From: Martelella alba
GTDB lineage: Bacteria > Pseudomonadota > Alphaproteobacteria > Rhizobiales > Rhizobiaceae
Length of the DNA stretch: 64,000 bases
Direction: 5' to 3'
NCBI RefSeq assembly: GCF_006516955.1
Contig: NZ_VHLG01000001.1
Coordinates: 62,001-126,000 of the forward strand
Shown here: one piece after another, positions 17,768 to 27,563 of the stretch
How the letters are laid out: each line of letters opens with the position of its first letter
Position numbering within the stretch: position 1 is the first letter of the stretch
Position numbers and translations under genes: made by a program
The notes under the pieces: model-generated
Seen by the model: the letters and a program-made list of their open reading frames with translations, nothing else
Databases searched by the model: none
Told to the model about the DNA's origin: nothing

Positions 17768-18901
17768 TCAGACAGGGTCGATATCGCCCCTCGCCCACAT
17801 TTCCTGGGTTTCAGCCATGAAGTCCTCAAACCGGCCTTCAGCGATGGATTCGCGGATACCCTTCATAAGGTATTGATAATACGCCAGATTTGTCCATGTG
17901 AGCAGCATGCCGCCGAGCGATTCATTGGCGCGGATCAGGTGATGCAGATAGGCGCGGGAATAATCGCGCGTAGCCGGGCAATCGCTCTCCTCGTCCAGCG
18001 GGCGTAAATCCTCGGCATGACGGGCATTGCGAAGATTGACCTTGCCACGCCGCGTATAGGCAAGACCATGCCGCCCTGCCCGCGTCGGCATGACGCAATC
18101 GAACATGTCGATACCACGGGCTACCGACTTGATGATGTCGTCCGGCGTGCCGACGCCCATCAGATAACGCGGCTTGCTGGTCGGCAGAACCGGCAGGGTG
18201 ATGTCGAGCATCTCGAGCATGACGTGCTGGGGTTCGCCGACGGCCAGTCCACCGACGGCATAGCCCTTCAGATCGAGATCGGCGAGGCCCTGTGCCGAGC
18301 GGATGCGCAGCGCGCCGATATCACCGCCCTGAACGATGCCGAACATGGCCTTGCCTGGCTGCGTGCCGAAGGCAACGCGGCAGCGCTCGGCCCAGCGCAA
18401 CGACATTTCCATCGAATTCTCGATTTCCTTCGGGCCCGCCGGAAGGCGCACGCATTCATCAAGCTGCATCTGGATATCGGACCCGAGCAGCCCCTGAATC
18501 TCGATCGAGCGCTCCGGGCTCATCTGGTGAATGCTGCCATCGACATGGGAGCGGAAGGTGACGCCCTTTTTCTCGTCGATCTTGCGCAGATCAGACAGCG
18601 ACATGACCTGAAAACCGCCGGAATCGGTGAGGATTGGATGCGGCCAGCGGATCAGCGAATGCAGGCCGCCAAGCCTGGCCACCCGTTCGGCACCCGGCCT
18701 GAGCATCAGGTGATAGGTGTTGCCGAGAATGATATCCGCGCCAAGATCGCGCACCTGATCGAGATACATCGCCTTGACTGTACCGGCTGTGCCGACGGGC
18801 ATGAAAGCGGGGGTGCGGATCTCGCCGCGCGGCATGGTGATCTTGCCAAGACGCGCCTCGCCGTCTGTTGCCTTCAGGTGAAACTGGAATTCTTCGCTCA
18901 T
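17768..18901 (-). CDS. tgt: tRNA-guanine transglycosylase (queuine tRNA-ribosyltransferase)
   Basis: 377-residue enzyme that swaps guanine-34 for preQ1 in GUN-anticodon tRNAs. Visible: [13 protein letters not shown] with the general-base Asp, the substrate region VGGLAVGE, and [14 protein letters not shown] with the nucleophile Asp. Oddity: the zinc site (C-x-C-x2-C plus a later His in E. coli and Zymomonas) reads [18 protein letters not shown] and [10 protein letters not shown], so only one of four ligands remains. Catalytic residues are intact, so activity is expected, but the C-terminal subdomain must be stabilised differently. The ATG overlaps the queA stop by 4 bases (ATGA), the standard queA-tgt coupling. 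Confidence 0.95.
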   Translation of the reverse strand: MSEEFQFHLKATDGEARLGKITMPRGEIRTPAFMPVGTAGTVKAMYLDQVRDLGADIILGNTYHLMLRPGAERVARLGGLHSLIRWPHPILTDSGGFQVMSLSDLRKIDEKKGVTFRSHVDGSIHQMSPERSIEIQGLLGSDIQMQLDECVRLPAGPKEIENSMEMSLRWAERCRVAFGTQPGKAMFGIVQGGDIGALRIRSAQGLADLDLKGYAVGGLAVGEPQHVMLEMLDITLPVLPTSKPRYLMGVGTPDDIIKSVARGIDMFDCVMPTRAGRHGLAYTRRGKVNLRNARHAEDLRPLDEESDCPATRDYSRAYLHHLIRANESLGGMLLTWTNLAYYQYLMKGIRESIAEGRFEDFMAETQEMWARGDIDPV

Positions 18902-19968
18902 CGGTCTTTCCGCATCAGGAGGCTGGAATCGCCATAGGAATAAAAACGATAGCCCGATGCGATGGCATGGGCATAGGCGGCCTGCATGGTTTCAAGGCCT
19001 GAAAAAGCCGAAACCAGCATGAAAAGCGTCGATTTCGGCAGATGGAAATTGGTCATCAGCGCATCCACCGCCTTGAAGCGGTAGCCGGGCTGAATGAAGA
19101 TGCCGGTTTCGCCATGCCATGACGGGATTGTGCCATCGTCGCGTGCGGCGCTTTCCAGCAGGCGCAGCGATGTCGTGCCAACGGAGACAATCCGTCCGCC
19201 GCGTGCCTTCACCGCGTTGAGTGCTGACGCCGTTTCGTCGGTGATATACCCACGTTCGAAGTGCATCTTGTGATCGTCCGTGTCATCGGCCTTGACCGGC
19301 AGGAACGTCCCCGCTCCGACATGCAGCGTGACGAAATGGCGCTCAATCCCGGCCTTATCCAGCGCTTCAAACAGCGACGGCGTGAAATGCAGCCCCGCCG
19401 TTGGTGCAGCAACGGCGCCGCGCTCACGGGCATAGATCGTCTGGTAATCGTCGCGGTCGCGGCCGTCTTCTGCACGCTTTGAAGCAATATAGGGCGGCAG
19501 CGGAATATGGCCGACGGCCATCAGCGCCTCGTCCAGCGCGCCACCGCGTTCTGAAAAGGTCAGGACAACTTCGCCGGCCTCGCGCTTTTCCGTCACCTCG
19601 GCTTCAAGCTGTGCGCCGTCCTTTTGGAACACGAGCCGGTCACCTTGCTTGATCCGCTTGCCCGGTTTGGCAAAGGCATGCCAGACATTGTCGGCGCTTC
19701 TGAGGTGAAGGGTCGCAGAGACGGGCGTTTCCTGAGCCCCTGCCCTGATCCGAAAGCCTTCCAGCTGAGCCGGGATGACCTTGGTGTCGTTGAACACCAG
19801 CGCATCGCCAGCCCGCAAGAACTTCGGCAGATCGAAGACCTGATGGTCGGAGAGCATCGGTTCACCGCCGGGTTCAACCAGCAGCAGCCGGGCGCTGTCT
19901 CGGGGATTGGCAGGGCGAAGTGCAATCCGCTCATCCGGAAGGTCGAAATCGAACAGATCGACGCGCAT
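18898..19968 (-). CDS. queA: S-adenosylmethionine:tRNA ribosyltransferase-isomerase
   Basis: 356-residue enzyme converting preQ1-tRNA to epoxyqueuosine-tRNA using the ribosyl part of SAM. Visible: the N-terminal [61 protein letters not shown], and the C-terminal YGDSSLLMR. Length and motifs are normal. The start at 19968 ([11 protein letters not shown]) matches the family; a start 7 codons upstream is possible but less typical. It lies 81 bases downstream of the cytosolic cyclophilin gene and overlaps tgt, so queuosine modification genes are translated together. Confidence 0.96.
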   Translation of the reverse strand: MRVDLFDFDLPDERIALRPANPRDSARLLLVEPGGEPMLSDHQVFDLPKFLRAGDALVFNDTKVIPAQLEGFRIRAGAQETPVSATLHLRSADNVWHAFAKPGKRIKQGDRLVFQKDGAQLEAEVTEKREAGEVVLTFSERGGALDEALMAVGHIPLPPYIASKRAEDGRDRDDYQTIYARERGAVAAPTAGLHFTPSLFEALDKAGIERHFVTLHVGAGTFLPVKADDTDDHKMHFERGYITDETASALNAVKARGGRIVSVGTTSLRLLESAARDDGTIPSWHGETGIFIQPGYRFKAVDALMTNFHLPKSTLFMLVSAFSGLETMQAAYAHAIASGYRFYSYGDSSLLMRKDR

Positions 19969-20049
19969 GGGTATGTCCTTCAAATTCAAAAACCCGCCGG
20001 CGCCGTTTCAAGCGCCGGTCGGGCCGTATTCAGGCGGTCAATACGCCAC

Positions 20050-20559
20050 TCAAAGGTCGGCTTCAACCTTGACCGAGATGATGTGGTCAGGGTTGCGGAC
20101 GGGTTCGCCGCGCTCGAACTTGTCGACGACATCCATGCCTTCGACAACCTTGCCCCAGACGGTATACTGCTTGTCGAGCCAGGGAGCATCGGTGAAGCAG
20201 ATGAAGAACTGGGAGTTGGCCGAGTTCGGGTTCTGTGAGCGGGCCATCGAACATGTGCCACGCACATGGCGTTCGGCGGAGAATTCTGCAGCGAGATCCG
20301 GCTTGTCCGAACCGCCCATGCCGGCGCGGCCGGGATGGTAGCTTGAGGATTCCTTGTTGCCGAACTGTACATCGCCGCCCTGGGCCATGAAATCGGAAAT
20401 CACGCGGTGAAACACGACACCGTCATAGGCGCCTTCGCGGGTCAGTTCCTTGACGCGGGCGACGTGCAGCGGCGCGACGCCGGGCAGGGTCTCGATGATG
20501 ATCTTGCCCTTTGAGGTTTCCATGATCAGGGTGTTTTCGGGGTCTCTGGTCTCAGCCAT
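20050..20559 (-). CDS. ppiB: Cytosolic cyclophilin-type peptidyl-prolyl isomerase
   Basis: 169-residue cyclophilin catalysing cis-trans isomerisation of X-Pro bonds. The catalytic FHRVISDFMAQGGD and the QFFICFTDAPWLDKQYTVWG region are visible. There is no signal peptide, so it should act in the cytosol. The start at 20559 (MAETRDPENTLIMETSKGKI) follows a GGAGAGG-type ribosome-binding site; a long upstream extension was rejected. It is one of two adjacent cyclophilin genes, 40 bases after the exported one, in the conserved coaD-ppi-ppi-queA-tgt order. Confidence 0.93.
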   Translation of the reverse strand: MAETRDPENTLIMETSKGKIIIETLPGVAPLHVARVKELTREGAYDGVVFHRVISDFMAQGGDVQFGNKESSSYHPGRAGMGGSDKPDLAAEFSAERHVRGTCSMARSQNPNSANSQFFICFTDAPWLDKQYTVWGKVVEGMDVVDKFERGEPVRNPDHIISVKVEADL

Positions 20560-20599
20560 TGTCCTCTCCTTGTGGCGTTTCCTGTTTTTCAGGATTCTA

Positions 20600-21172
20600 T
20601 CAGTTGCTCTCAACCGTCGCAGTGACGATACGATCGGGGTCCTCGACCTTGCCGTTATCGGCCTGGCTGCCCTTCTTGATCTTGTCGACATTGTCCATGC
20701 CGTCGATGACCTTGCCGATCACCGTATACTGGTTGTCCAGGAAGGGCGCATCCGCAAACATGATGAAGAACTGCGAATTTGCCGAATCCGGGTCCTGTGC
20801 GCGGGCCATACCGACGATACCCCGTTCATAATGAATGTCGGAGAATTCAGCAGGAAGGTCCGGCTGTTTGGAGCCGCCCATGCCAACGCGGGTATCATCG
20901 AAACCCTTGTCCATATTGCCGTATTCAACGTCGCCGGTCTGGGCCATGAAGCCATCGATCACGCGGTGAAAGGCAACGCCATTGTAGGCACCCTCTTCCG
21001 CCAGTTCCTTGACGCGTGCGACATTCTTCGGTGCAACATTATCGTAGAGCTCGATCGTGACCGGGCCCTGGCTGGTCTGGAGCTTCAACAGGTCCTTGGC
21101 GTCCTGAGCGAAGGCGGAACCGGCCATGGCCAACATCAGGCCGGCAGCGGCAAGGCTTGCAAATTTCTTCAT
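20600..21172 (-). CDS. ppiA: Periplasmic cyclophilin-type peptidyl-prolyl isomerase
   Basis: 190-residue exported cyclophilin. The signal peptide MKKFASLAAAGLMLAMAGSA ends at AFA before QDAKD. The cyclophilin core has FHRVIDGFMAQTGD and QFFIMFADAPFLDNQYTVIG. The start at 21172 is preferred because GGAGAA lies just upstream and it gives a standard signal peptide; an ATG five codons earlier is in frame. It is a paralogue of the adjacent cytosolic enzyme, suggesting a tandem duplication with one copy gaining export. It lies 43 bases after coaD. Confidence 0.92.
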   Translation of the reverse strand: MKKFASLAAAGLMLAMAGSAFAQDAKDLLKLQTSQGPVTIELYDNVAPKNVARVKELAEEGAYNGVAFHRVIDGFMAQTGDVEYGNMDKGFDDTRVGMGGSKQPDLPAEFSDIHYERGIVGMARAQDPDSANSQFFIMFADAPFLDNQYTVIGKVIDGMDNVDKIKKGSQADNGKVEDPDRIVTATVESN

Positions 21173-21215
21173 TGCATTCTTCTCCATTTGAGGGTGACTG
21201 TCGCGCTCAAGCAAT

Positions 21216-21710
21216 CTAGCGGCTGAACCGCTCGGTCAGCGCTTCGGCGACATAATGCGGGACGAAACGGGAGACATCGCCGCCCATGGCTGCGACCTGC
21301 CTTACCAATGTGGCCGATATCGGACGAGACAGGGCCATTGCCGGCAGAAATACGGTCTGAATATCAGGCGCCATCGTCTGGTTCATGCCGGCAAGCTGCA
21401 TTTCATAGGCGAAATCAGTAGAATCGCGCAAACCGCGCAGCATCATGCTGGCAGTATTTTCGCGCGCCGCATCAATGGCCAGTCCGCTGAAGGCAACGAC
21501 CTGCACGTCCGCGCTGCGGGCGGGCAGATGTTCGGCAACGGCCCGGGTGATGAAGGCCGCTCGCGCTTCAAACGAGAATAGCGGCGATTTGCCGGCATTG
21601 ATGCCGATGCCGACGATCAGCCTGTCCGCAATGTTGAGCGCCTGCAGGACGACATCCAGATGGCCGTTGGTCATCGGGTCGAAGGAGCCGGGGTAAAACG
21701 CTGTCGCCAT
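21216..21710 (-). CDS. coaD: Phosphopantetheine adenylyltransferase
   Basis: 164-residue nucleotidyltransferase for the penultimate step of coenzyme A synthesis (4'-phosphopantetheine plus ATP to dephospho-CoA). Visible: [14 protein letters not shown] with the T/HxGH motif, the [15 protein letters not shown] region and the [17 protein letters not shown] segment. Length and motifs are those of bacterial hexameric PPAT. It is the first gene of the minus-strand run that continues with the two cyclophilins, queA and tgt. Confidence 0.96.
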   Translation of the reverse strand: MATAFYPGSFDPMTNGHLDVVLQALNIADRLIVGIGINAGKSPLFSFEARAAFITRAVAEHLPARSADVQVVAFSGLAIDAARENTASMMLRGLRDSTDFAYEMQLAGMNQTMAPDIQTVFLPAMALSRPISATLVRQVAAMGGDVSRFVPHYVAEALTERFSR

Positions 21711-22022
21711 GAAAAGAGCCCGTTTCTATTTATGCGCCTTTTGTCACGGAACCAGGCAATCTGCAAGATCAACACCCGGCTTTGATGGCCATGTCTGCCC
21801 GCCAGTCGCTTTTCCGGGCGGTCATCAAGGCTGATGCTTTGGCAATATTGTCCAATGTCGCACTATTCTTTGCGCTTTTCGCATCCTGTTCCGACGGGGT
21901 GGTTGAAAGATGGGTGGTGGTCTGTCAGCCTGAGTGTACTGACATATCCGCCGTCGGGGCTGAAGCCCTGGCAATATGAGTTGCGGCCTCACAAGGCGCA
22001 GCCCGGTAAGGAGAATATTGTC
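21711..22022. other. 312-base divergent intergenic region
   Basis: This lies between coaD (minus) and the sulfurtransferase gene (plus). No gene is supported; an open frame upstream of the sulfurtransferase start has no recognisable content. It should hold both promoters. No strong hairpin or repeat was found. Confidence 0.6.
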
Positions 22023-22847
22023 ATGAGCGCGCTCGTTGAAACAGAATGGCTGGCAGAGCGGATTTTTGACCCGCAGATCCGTATTGTCGAGATCAATTGG
22101 GATGGTCTTAACGACTATGCAGAGGGGCATTTACCCGGTGCTGTCGGATGGAACTGGAAATCTGTGCTGTGGGATCCCTATCAGCGGGAATTTCCGGCTG
22201 ATGCGGACTTTGCGGCCCGGCTTGGCGAAAACGGTATAACGCGGAACACGACTGTTGTGATCTATGGCGCGCCCGTGCAGTTTGGCACTTATGCATGGTG
22301 GGTGCTGAAATTTTTTGGACATGACGATGTCCGCATCCTGAACGGCGGTAAGGAAAAGTGGCGCCGCGAAGGGCGGGAGATCGCACTGGATGCTCCTGTC
22401 TTCGATCAGCAGGACTATGGCAGGCCAGCGCGGATGCCGGATATGCGCGCCAGTCGCGAGGATGTTCTTGGCGCGATAGATAACCCGGAAACGGTGATCC
22501 TCGATCACCGGTCGCATGAAGAATATTCCGGTCAGCGGGTTGGTCTGCCGGGCAAGGCAGACGTGGGAGCAGAGCGCTATGGGCGCATCCCCCGGGCAGG
22601 TCATCTGCCCTTTGATGCGCTTCTCAATGAAGACACGACCTTCAAAACACCCGCGGAAATCGCCGATCTGGTGAAACCGCATGTCGGTGATCGTGAAACT
22701 CCGGTCATTTCCTATTGCCGGTTGGCCCACCGGGCGACACTTGCCAGCTTCGCCATGACCGAATTGCTCGGCTTCAAAAATGTACGCGTCTATGATGGAT
22801 CTTGGACCGAATGGGGAAGCATGGTCGGCATGCCGATTGAAAGATAG
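22023..22847 (+). CDS. Two-domain rhodanese-type sulfurtransferase
   Basis: 274-residue thiosulfate or 3-mercaptopyruvate sulfurtransferase. Two rhodanese domains are visible. The N-terminal domain (about 1-130) keeps GHLPGAVGWNW but has no Cys at its active loop (VVIYGAPVQFGTYA), as usual. The C-terminal domain has the catalytic Cys in VISYCRLAHRAT. The CR-loop alone does not decide between donors. The start at 22023 follows AAGGAGAATATT; an upstream in-frame ATG has no family support. It is a single gene with a bidirectional terminator shared with gyrA. Confidence 0.9.
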   Translation: MSALVETEWLAERIFDPQIRIVEINWDGLNDYAEGHLPGAVGWNWKSVLWDPYQREFPADADFAARLGENGITRNTTVVIYGAPVQFGTYAWWVLKFFGHDDVRILNGGKEKWRREGREIALDAPVFDQQDYGRPARMPDMRASREDVLGAIDNPETVILDHRSHEEYSGQRVGLPGKADVGAERYGRIPRAGHLPFDALLNEDTTFKTPAEIADLVKPHVGDRETPVISYCRLAHRATLASFAMTELLGFKNVRVYDGSWTEWGSMVGMPIER

Positions 22848-22929
22848 GCACTTTCTCCTGTCCACCGCGCGCGCGGAAATTTCGATCGCCCGGGCGACCG
22901 TGTCCAAACGATCAATTGGTAAAAGACAA

Positions 22930-22958
22930 AGGCCCGGCGAAAAGCACCGGGCCTTTTA
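22930..22958. terminator. Bidirectional terminator between sulfurtransferase and gyrA
   Basis: The 8-bp stem AGGCCCGG/CCGGGCCT (22930-22937 with 22947-22954) has a 9-base loop, with TTTT on the plus strand and a T-rich run on the minus strand. It serves two convergent genes. Confidence 0.88.
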
Positions 22959-22981
22959 TTTCAATGCATTGAAGATTTTTC

Positions 22982-25771
22982 TTAATCTTCTGTATCAGCG
23001 ATATCGTCACCGGCTTCTGGTGGAGCCTCGCCCTCGGGAAGGTCTTCACCCTCCCCCTCGACTTCATCGGGTTCACTAATGCCCTCGACCGAGACGACCT
23101 TTTCGTCTGCACCGGTCTTGAACACTGTCACACCCTTGGTGGCGCGGCTGGCGATGCGGATCTGGTCAACCGGTACGCGGATCAGCTGGCCACCATCGGT
23201 AACGAGCATGATCTGATCGGTATCGAGAACCGGGAAGGCGGCAACCAGTTCGCCGATTTCGGCAACCTTGGCCGTGTCGGTGGCACGGATACCCTTGCCG
23301 CCGCGGCCCGATATACGAAAATCATAGGAAGACGAACGTTTGCCAAAGCCCTTTTCGGAGACGGTCAGCACGAATTGCTCACGCGCCTTCAGCTCTTCAT
23401 AGCGCTCGTCGACAAGCGTGCCTTCTTCTACTACCTCTTCGCCGACCAGTGCGATTTCTTCCGCCTCGCCCGTTTCCGAGCGGCGCTCAAGTGCGGATCG
23501 CTTGAGATAGGCGGCGCGTTCCCAGGGCTGGGCATCGACATGGCTGACGATCGACATGGAGATCACGCGATCGTCTTCGGCCAGCGCGATACCGCGCACA
23601 CCGATCGAATTCCGGCCAGCAAAAACACGCACGCTCGGAACGGGGAAACGGATTGCCTGGCCAAGCGCCGTCGTCATCAGCACGTCGTCATCCGGCGTAC
23701 AGGTCCAGACCGAGAGAATGCGGTCATTCTCATCGTCCAGCTTCATGGCGATCTTGCCGTTGCGGTTGACCTGGACAAAATCCGACAGCTTGTTGCGGCG
23801 GACCGTGCCACGGGTCGTTGCGAACATCACGTCGAGTTCGCCCCAGCTTTCCTCATCCTCCGGCAGCGACAGGATGGAGGTGATGGTTTCACCCTGTTCC
23901 AGCGGCAGCATGTTGATCAGGGCCTTGCCACGCGATTGCGGCGTTCCGAGCGGCAGACGCCAGACCTTCTCCTTGTAGACAATGCCACGCGAGGAGAAGA
24001 ACAGAACCGGCGTATGGGTGCTGGCAACGAAGAGGCGGGTGACGAAATCATCGTCGCGCATCGACATGCCTGCCCTGCCCTTGCCGCCGCGGCGCTGGGC
24101 CCGGTAGGTGGTCAGCGGCACACGCTTGATATAGCCGAAGCGCGATACGGTGACGACCATTTCCTCACGGGCGATCAGGTCTTCATCGTCCATATCCGGG
24201 CCACCATCGAGGATCTCGGTGCGGCGCGGCGTGCCGAATTCGTCGCGCACGGCGGCGAATTCTTCCTTGATGATTTCCTGAATGCGCAGGCGCGAGGAGA
24301 GGATTTCCAGATAGTTGCGGATCTCCTCGCCGATCTTGTTCAGTTCATCGCCAATTTCGTCGCGGCCAAGCGCCGTCAGACGGGCAAGACGCAGTTCGAG
24401 GATGGCGCGCGCCTGTTCTTCCGACAGCTGATAGGTGCCGTCTTCGCCGATCTTGTGGCGCGGATCGTCGATCAGCAGGATCAGCGATTCCACGTCCTGG
24501 GCCGGCCAATGGCGCTCCATCAGCTGTTCGCGGGCGGTACCCGGATCAGGCGCACGACGGATCAGGCTGATGATCTCATCGATATTGGCAACGGCAATGG
24601 CGAGGCCGACCAGGACATGAGCGCGATCACGGGCCTTGCGCAGCAGATATTTGGTGCGGCGGCTGACGACATTTTCGCGGAAGGCGACAAAGGCCTTCAA
24701 AATGTCAAGCAGCGTCATCTGTTCCGGCTTGCCGCCATTCAGTGCCACCATGTTGCAGCCAAACGAGGTCTGCAGCGGCGTGTAACGGTAGAGCTGGTTC
24801 AGCACGACTTCGGCATTGGCGTCGCGCTTCAGTTCGACGACGACGCGATAGCCCTCGCGGTCGGACTCGTCGCGCAGATCCGAAATGCCTTCGATCCGCT
24901 TGTCGCGGACCAGCTCGGCCATCTTCTCGATCATCGTCGCCTTGTTCACCTGATAGGGAATTTCGGTGATGATGATCTGTTCGCGGTCACCGCGCATCGG
25001 CTGGATCGAGGCCTTGCCGCGCATGACGACGGAGCCGCGTCCGGTCTCATAGGCCGACTTGATGCCGGCCCGGCCGAGGATCTGTGCACCGGTCGGGAAA
25101 TCGGGGCCCGGAATGATCTGCATCAGTTCCGGCAGTTCAATACCCGGATTGTCCATGATGGCGATACAGCCGTCGATGACCTCACCCAAATTGTGGGTCG
25201 GGATATTGGTGGCCATGCCGACCGCGATGCCGCCGGCGCCATTGACCAGAAGATTCGGGAATTTCGCCGGGAGCACAACGGGCTCGGAGAGCGTGCCGTC
25301 ATAGTTCTCACGGAAATCGACCGTATCCTTGTCGAGGTCGTCGAGCAGCGTATGCGCGGCCTTTTCAAGCCGGCATTCGGTATAACGTTCAGCTGCCGGC
25401 GGGTCGCCGTCAACCGAGCCGAAATTGCCCTGACCGTCGATCAAGGGCAGCCTGAGCGACCAGTCCTGTGCCATACGGGCAAGCGCGTCATAGATGGCGG
25501 CATTGCCGTGCGGATGGAACTTACCCATGACGTCACCCGTGACACGGGCGCATTTCATGTATTTCTTGTTCCAGTCGACGCCGAGCTCGGACATGCCGTA
25601 GAGGATACGGCGGTGAACCGGTTTCAGACCGTCGCGGACGTCAGGCAGCGCGCGCGCCACGATCACGCTCATGGCGTAATCGAGATAGGAGCGCTGCATT
25701 TCCTCCGTAATGGATATGGGCTCGATGCCCGGCGGGAGCCCCCCGCCCGAAGATGTCGTTTGTTCAGTCAA
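22982..25771 (-). CDS. gyrA: DNA gyrase subunit A
   Basis: 929-residue DNA breakage-rejoining subunit. Visible: SYLDYAMSVIVARALPDVRD, catalytic Tyr130 in AAERYTECRL, the quinolone region HPHGNAAIYDA (residues 86-96), the GyrA box QRRGGKG and six-bladed beta-pinwheel repeats, ending in a long acidic tail (from about SEPDEVEGEGED). The position of E. coli Ser83 is Ala91 here, while the Asp87 equivalent is Asp95. Start: the only possible initiator is TTG 25771, since a stop lies three codons upstream and the next Met is inside conserved sequence. It is divergent from marC; the 219-base gap should hold both promoters. Confidence 0.96.
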   Translation of the reverse strand: MTEQTTSSGGGLPPGIEPISITEEMQRSYLDYAMSVIVARALPDVRDGLKPVHRRILYGMSELGVDWNKKYMKCARVTGDVMGKFHPHGNAAIYDALARMAQDWSLRLPLIDGQGNFGSVDGDPPAAERYTECRLEKAAHTLLDDLDKDTVDFRENYDGTLSEPVVLPAKFPNLLVNGAGGIAVGMATNIPTHNLGEVIDGCIAIMDNPGIELPELMQIIPGPDFPTGAQILGRAGIKSAYETGRGSVVMRGKASIQPMRGDREQIIITEIPYQVNKATMIEKMAELVRDKRIEGISDLRDESDREGYRVVVELKRDANAEVVLNQLYRYTPLQTSFGCNMVALNGGKPEQMTLLDILKAFVAFRENVVSRRTKYLLRKARDRAHVLVGLAIAVANIDEIISLIRRAPDPGTAREQLMERHWPAQDVESLILLIDDPRHKIGEDGTYQLSEEQARAILELRLARLTALGRDEIGDELNKIGEEIRNYLEILSSRLRIQEIIKEEFAAVRDEFGTPRRTEILDGGPDMDDEDLIAREEMVVTVSRFGYIKRVPLTTYRAQRRGGKGRAGMSMRDDDFVTRLFVASTHTPVLFFSSRGIVYKEKVWRLPLGTPQSRGKALINMLPLEQGETITSILSLPEDEESWGELDVMFATTRGTVRRNKLSDFVQVNRNGKIAMKLDDENDRILSVWTCTPDDDVLMTTALGQAIRFPVPSVRVFAGRNSIGVRGIALAEDDRVISMSIVSHVDAQPWERAAYLKRSALERRSETGEAEEIALVGEEVVEEGTLVDERYEELKAREQFVLTVSEKGFGKRSSSYDFRISGRGGKGIRATDTAKVAEIGELVAAFPVLDTDQIMLVTDGGQLIRVPVDQIRIASRATKGVTVFKTGADEKVVSVEGISEPDEVEGEGEDLPEGEAPPEAGDDIADTED

Positions 25772-25990
25772 ATCGAATCACGATCTCAAGCTAGAATCAC
25801 TGGCGTTTTTATAGCCGAAACGGGCGTCAGACGCCAATTTGGCGACGGGATTGACCGTGGATATCGGCAAAAGAGTCTCGCCGAAAAAACGCTGCATTCA
25901 TCGGTTGTGCTGTGCCATAATGGCGTAACCACTGTATGTGATTTAAATCGTTCGAAATCAAGCGCGTTTTTCGCTGAAACGAGGGGCTTT

Positions 25991-26635
25991 ATGGCAACGC
26001 TTTCGACCCTGGCAAATGGCTTCACCACATTGATGGTGACGATTGATCCGCCCGGTCTGATCCCGCTCTTTATCGGCCTGACGACTGGCATGAACCGGCT
26101 TCAGCGCCGCCAGGTGGCGTTTCGCGCCTCGGTGATCTCGTTCCTGCTTCTGGTGGTCTTTGCCGTCTTTGGTGAAAGCGTGCTGAATGCGCTCGGCATT
26201 TCCATGAGCGCTTTTCGCATCGCAGGCGGCATCTTGCTGTTCTGGATCGGTGTCGAAATGATTTTCGAGAAGCGGCAGGAGCGCAAGGAAAAGGTCAGCG
26301 AAGTCGCGATCACCAAGGATCATATCGCCAATATCGCCGTCTTTCCGCTGGCCATGCCGCTGATCGCCGGCCCCGGTTCGATCTCTGCTACCATCCTGCT
26401 TGGATCGCGCATGCATGGCTTCGTTGCCAACCTGCAGCTGATCGCGGTCCTGTTCCTTGCCGCCGCGATCACCTTCGCTTCGCTTCTGCTGGCCGGTCTG
26501 ATTGATCGCGCCCTTGGCCAGACGGGCCGCAACATCCTGACGCGGATCCTCGGCATGGTGCTGACGGCGCTCGCCGTTCAGTTTGTGATTGACGGTATCG
26601 TCACTGCCTTCGGCCTCCATCTCGTCCGGGGCTAA
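25991..26635 (+). CDS. MarC family membrane protein
   Basis: 214-residue inner-membrane protein of the MarC family. About six hydrophobic helices are visible, with the family motifs TIDPPGLIPLFIGLT near the N-terminus and AVFPLAMPLIAGPGSISATI in the middle. Function is unknown; the historical link with antibiotic resistance was not upheld for E. coli MarC. The start at 25991 gives a short N-terminus before TM1. It is single, divergent from gyrA. A GCCGCC/GGCGGC hairpin (26651-26670) and the first copy of the palindromic element follow. Confidence 0.92.
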   Translation: MATLSTLANGFTTLMVTIDPPGLIPLFIGLTTGMNRLQRRQVAFRASVISFLLLVVFAVFGESVLNALGISMSAFRIAGGILLFWIGVEMIFEKRQERKEKVSEVAITKDHIANIAVFPLAMPLIAGPGSISATILLGSRMHGFVANLQLIAVLFLAAAITFASLLLAGLIDRALGQTGRNILTRILGMVLTALAVQFVIDGIVTAFGLHLVRG

Positions 26636-26669
26636 GGGTGAAACAGAAGAGCCGCCTCAGCGCGGCGGC

Positions 26670-26874
26670 TCAGATTGCTGACGAACCCTATCCCCTTCTC
26701 TTACGTCATGCCTGTGCTGGTCACAGGCATCCAGCCGACGCGCGGAGGCGGAGAAAGAGAAAACTTATTCAATATCTTATGAAACTGGATCCCCGTGACA
26801 AGCACGGGGATGACGACGGAGGGGGGGATTGTCCCTCAAAACAGAAAAGCTGAATGACTTTGTCAGCAATCTGA
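26670..26874 (+). repeat. MITE-like palindromic element, copy 1
   Basis: A 205-bp intergenic element. The left end TCAGATTGCTGAC (26670-26682) is inverted at the right end GTCAGCAATCTGA (26862-26874). Inside are two hairpins: ATGCCTGTG/CACAGGCAT (26708-26730) and ATCCCCGTG/CACGGGGAT (26789-26811). It lies between the convergent genes marC and ssb, right after a GC hairpin. Orientation is set by the CCTGTG hairpin coming first. See the other copies at 31454 and 43249. Confidence 0.85.
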
Positions 26875-26909
26875 CGACCCTTGGCGGCCGGTTCTTCTGT
26901 GCCGATGGC

Positions 26910-27443
26910 TCAAAACGGAATGTCGTCGTCAAGATCCGGCGAGAAACCACCGCCGCCACCGCCGCCGCTGCGCCCGCCGCCGGAGGGCTGAGAGCCATAA
27001 TCATCATAGCCACCGCCGGAAGAACCGCCGCCGAAATTGCCACCGGAAGAGCCGCCGCCATAAGACGAACCGCCGCCGCCGCCGCCTTCGCCGCGGCCGT
27101 CGAGCATGGTCAATGTTGCGTTGAAGCCCTGCAGAACAACTTCGGTCGAATAGCGTTCCTGCCCGCTCTGATCGGTCCATTTGCGGGTCTGCAGCTGGCC
27201 TTCCAGATAGACCTTGGAGCCCTTGCGCAGATATTGTTCCGCAAGCTTGCACAGTCCCTCACTGAAGATCACGACGCGGTGCCACTCGGTGCGTTCCTTG
27301 CGTTCACCGCTATTGCGGTCGCGCCAGCTCTCCGACGTGGCAATGCGCAGATTGGCAATCGGCCGGCCGTCCTGCGTTCTGCGGATTTCCGGGTCAGCTC
27401 CGAGATTGCCGATCAGAATGACCTTGTTTACACTACCTGCCAT
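26910..27443 (-). CDS. ssb: Single-stranded DNA-binding protein
   Basis: 177-residue SSB that coats single-stranded DNA in replication, repair and recombination. An N-terminal OB fold ([20 protein letters not shown], then [35 protein letters not shown]) is followed by a very glycine-rich flexible tail and the conserved partner-binding tip [10 protein letters not shown]. The start at 27443 is the family Met; a start 3 codons upstream is possible. It is divergent from uvrA, with a LexA-type box in the shared 242-base gap, so SOS induction of one or both is likely. Confidence 0.97.
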   Translation of the reverse strand: MAGSVNKVILIGNLGADPEIRRTQDGRPIANLRIATSESWRDRNSGERKERTEWHRVVIFSEGLCKLAEQYLRKGSKVYLEGQLQTRKWTDQSGQERYSTEVVLQGFNATLTMLDGRGEGGGGGGSSYGGGSSGGNFGGGSSGGGYDDYGSQPSGGGRSGGGGGGGFSPDLDDDIPF

Positions 27444-27563
27444 ATTCACCACCTGCTATACCGCTTGCGCGGCGCTTCAAATCAATCTCAGCAACTGTAG
27501 ATGATCCCGCGCCAGAGGGTGAAGCCGTGTGCGAAGACTGGCAGCGAAATCCACAAATAAAAT

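Noticed and set aside
23375-26635. 1086-codon plus-strand open frame opposite gyrA running into marC
   Set aside because: It is the complement of gyrA with low-complexity composition; only its last 214 codons (marC) are a real gene.
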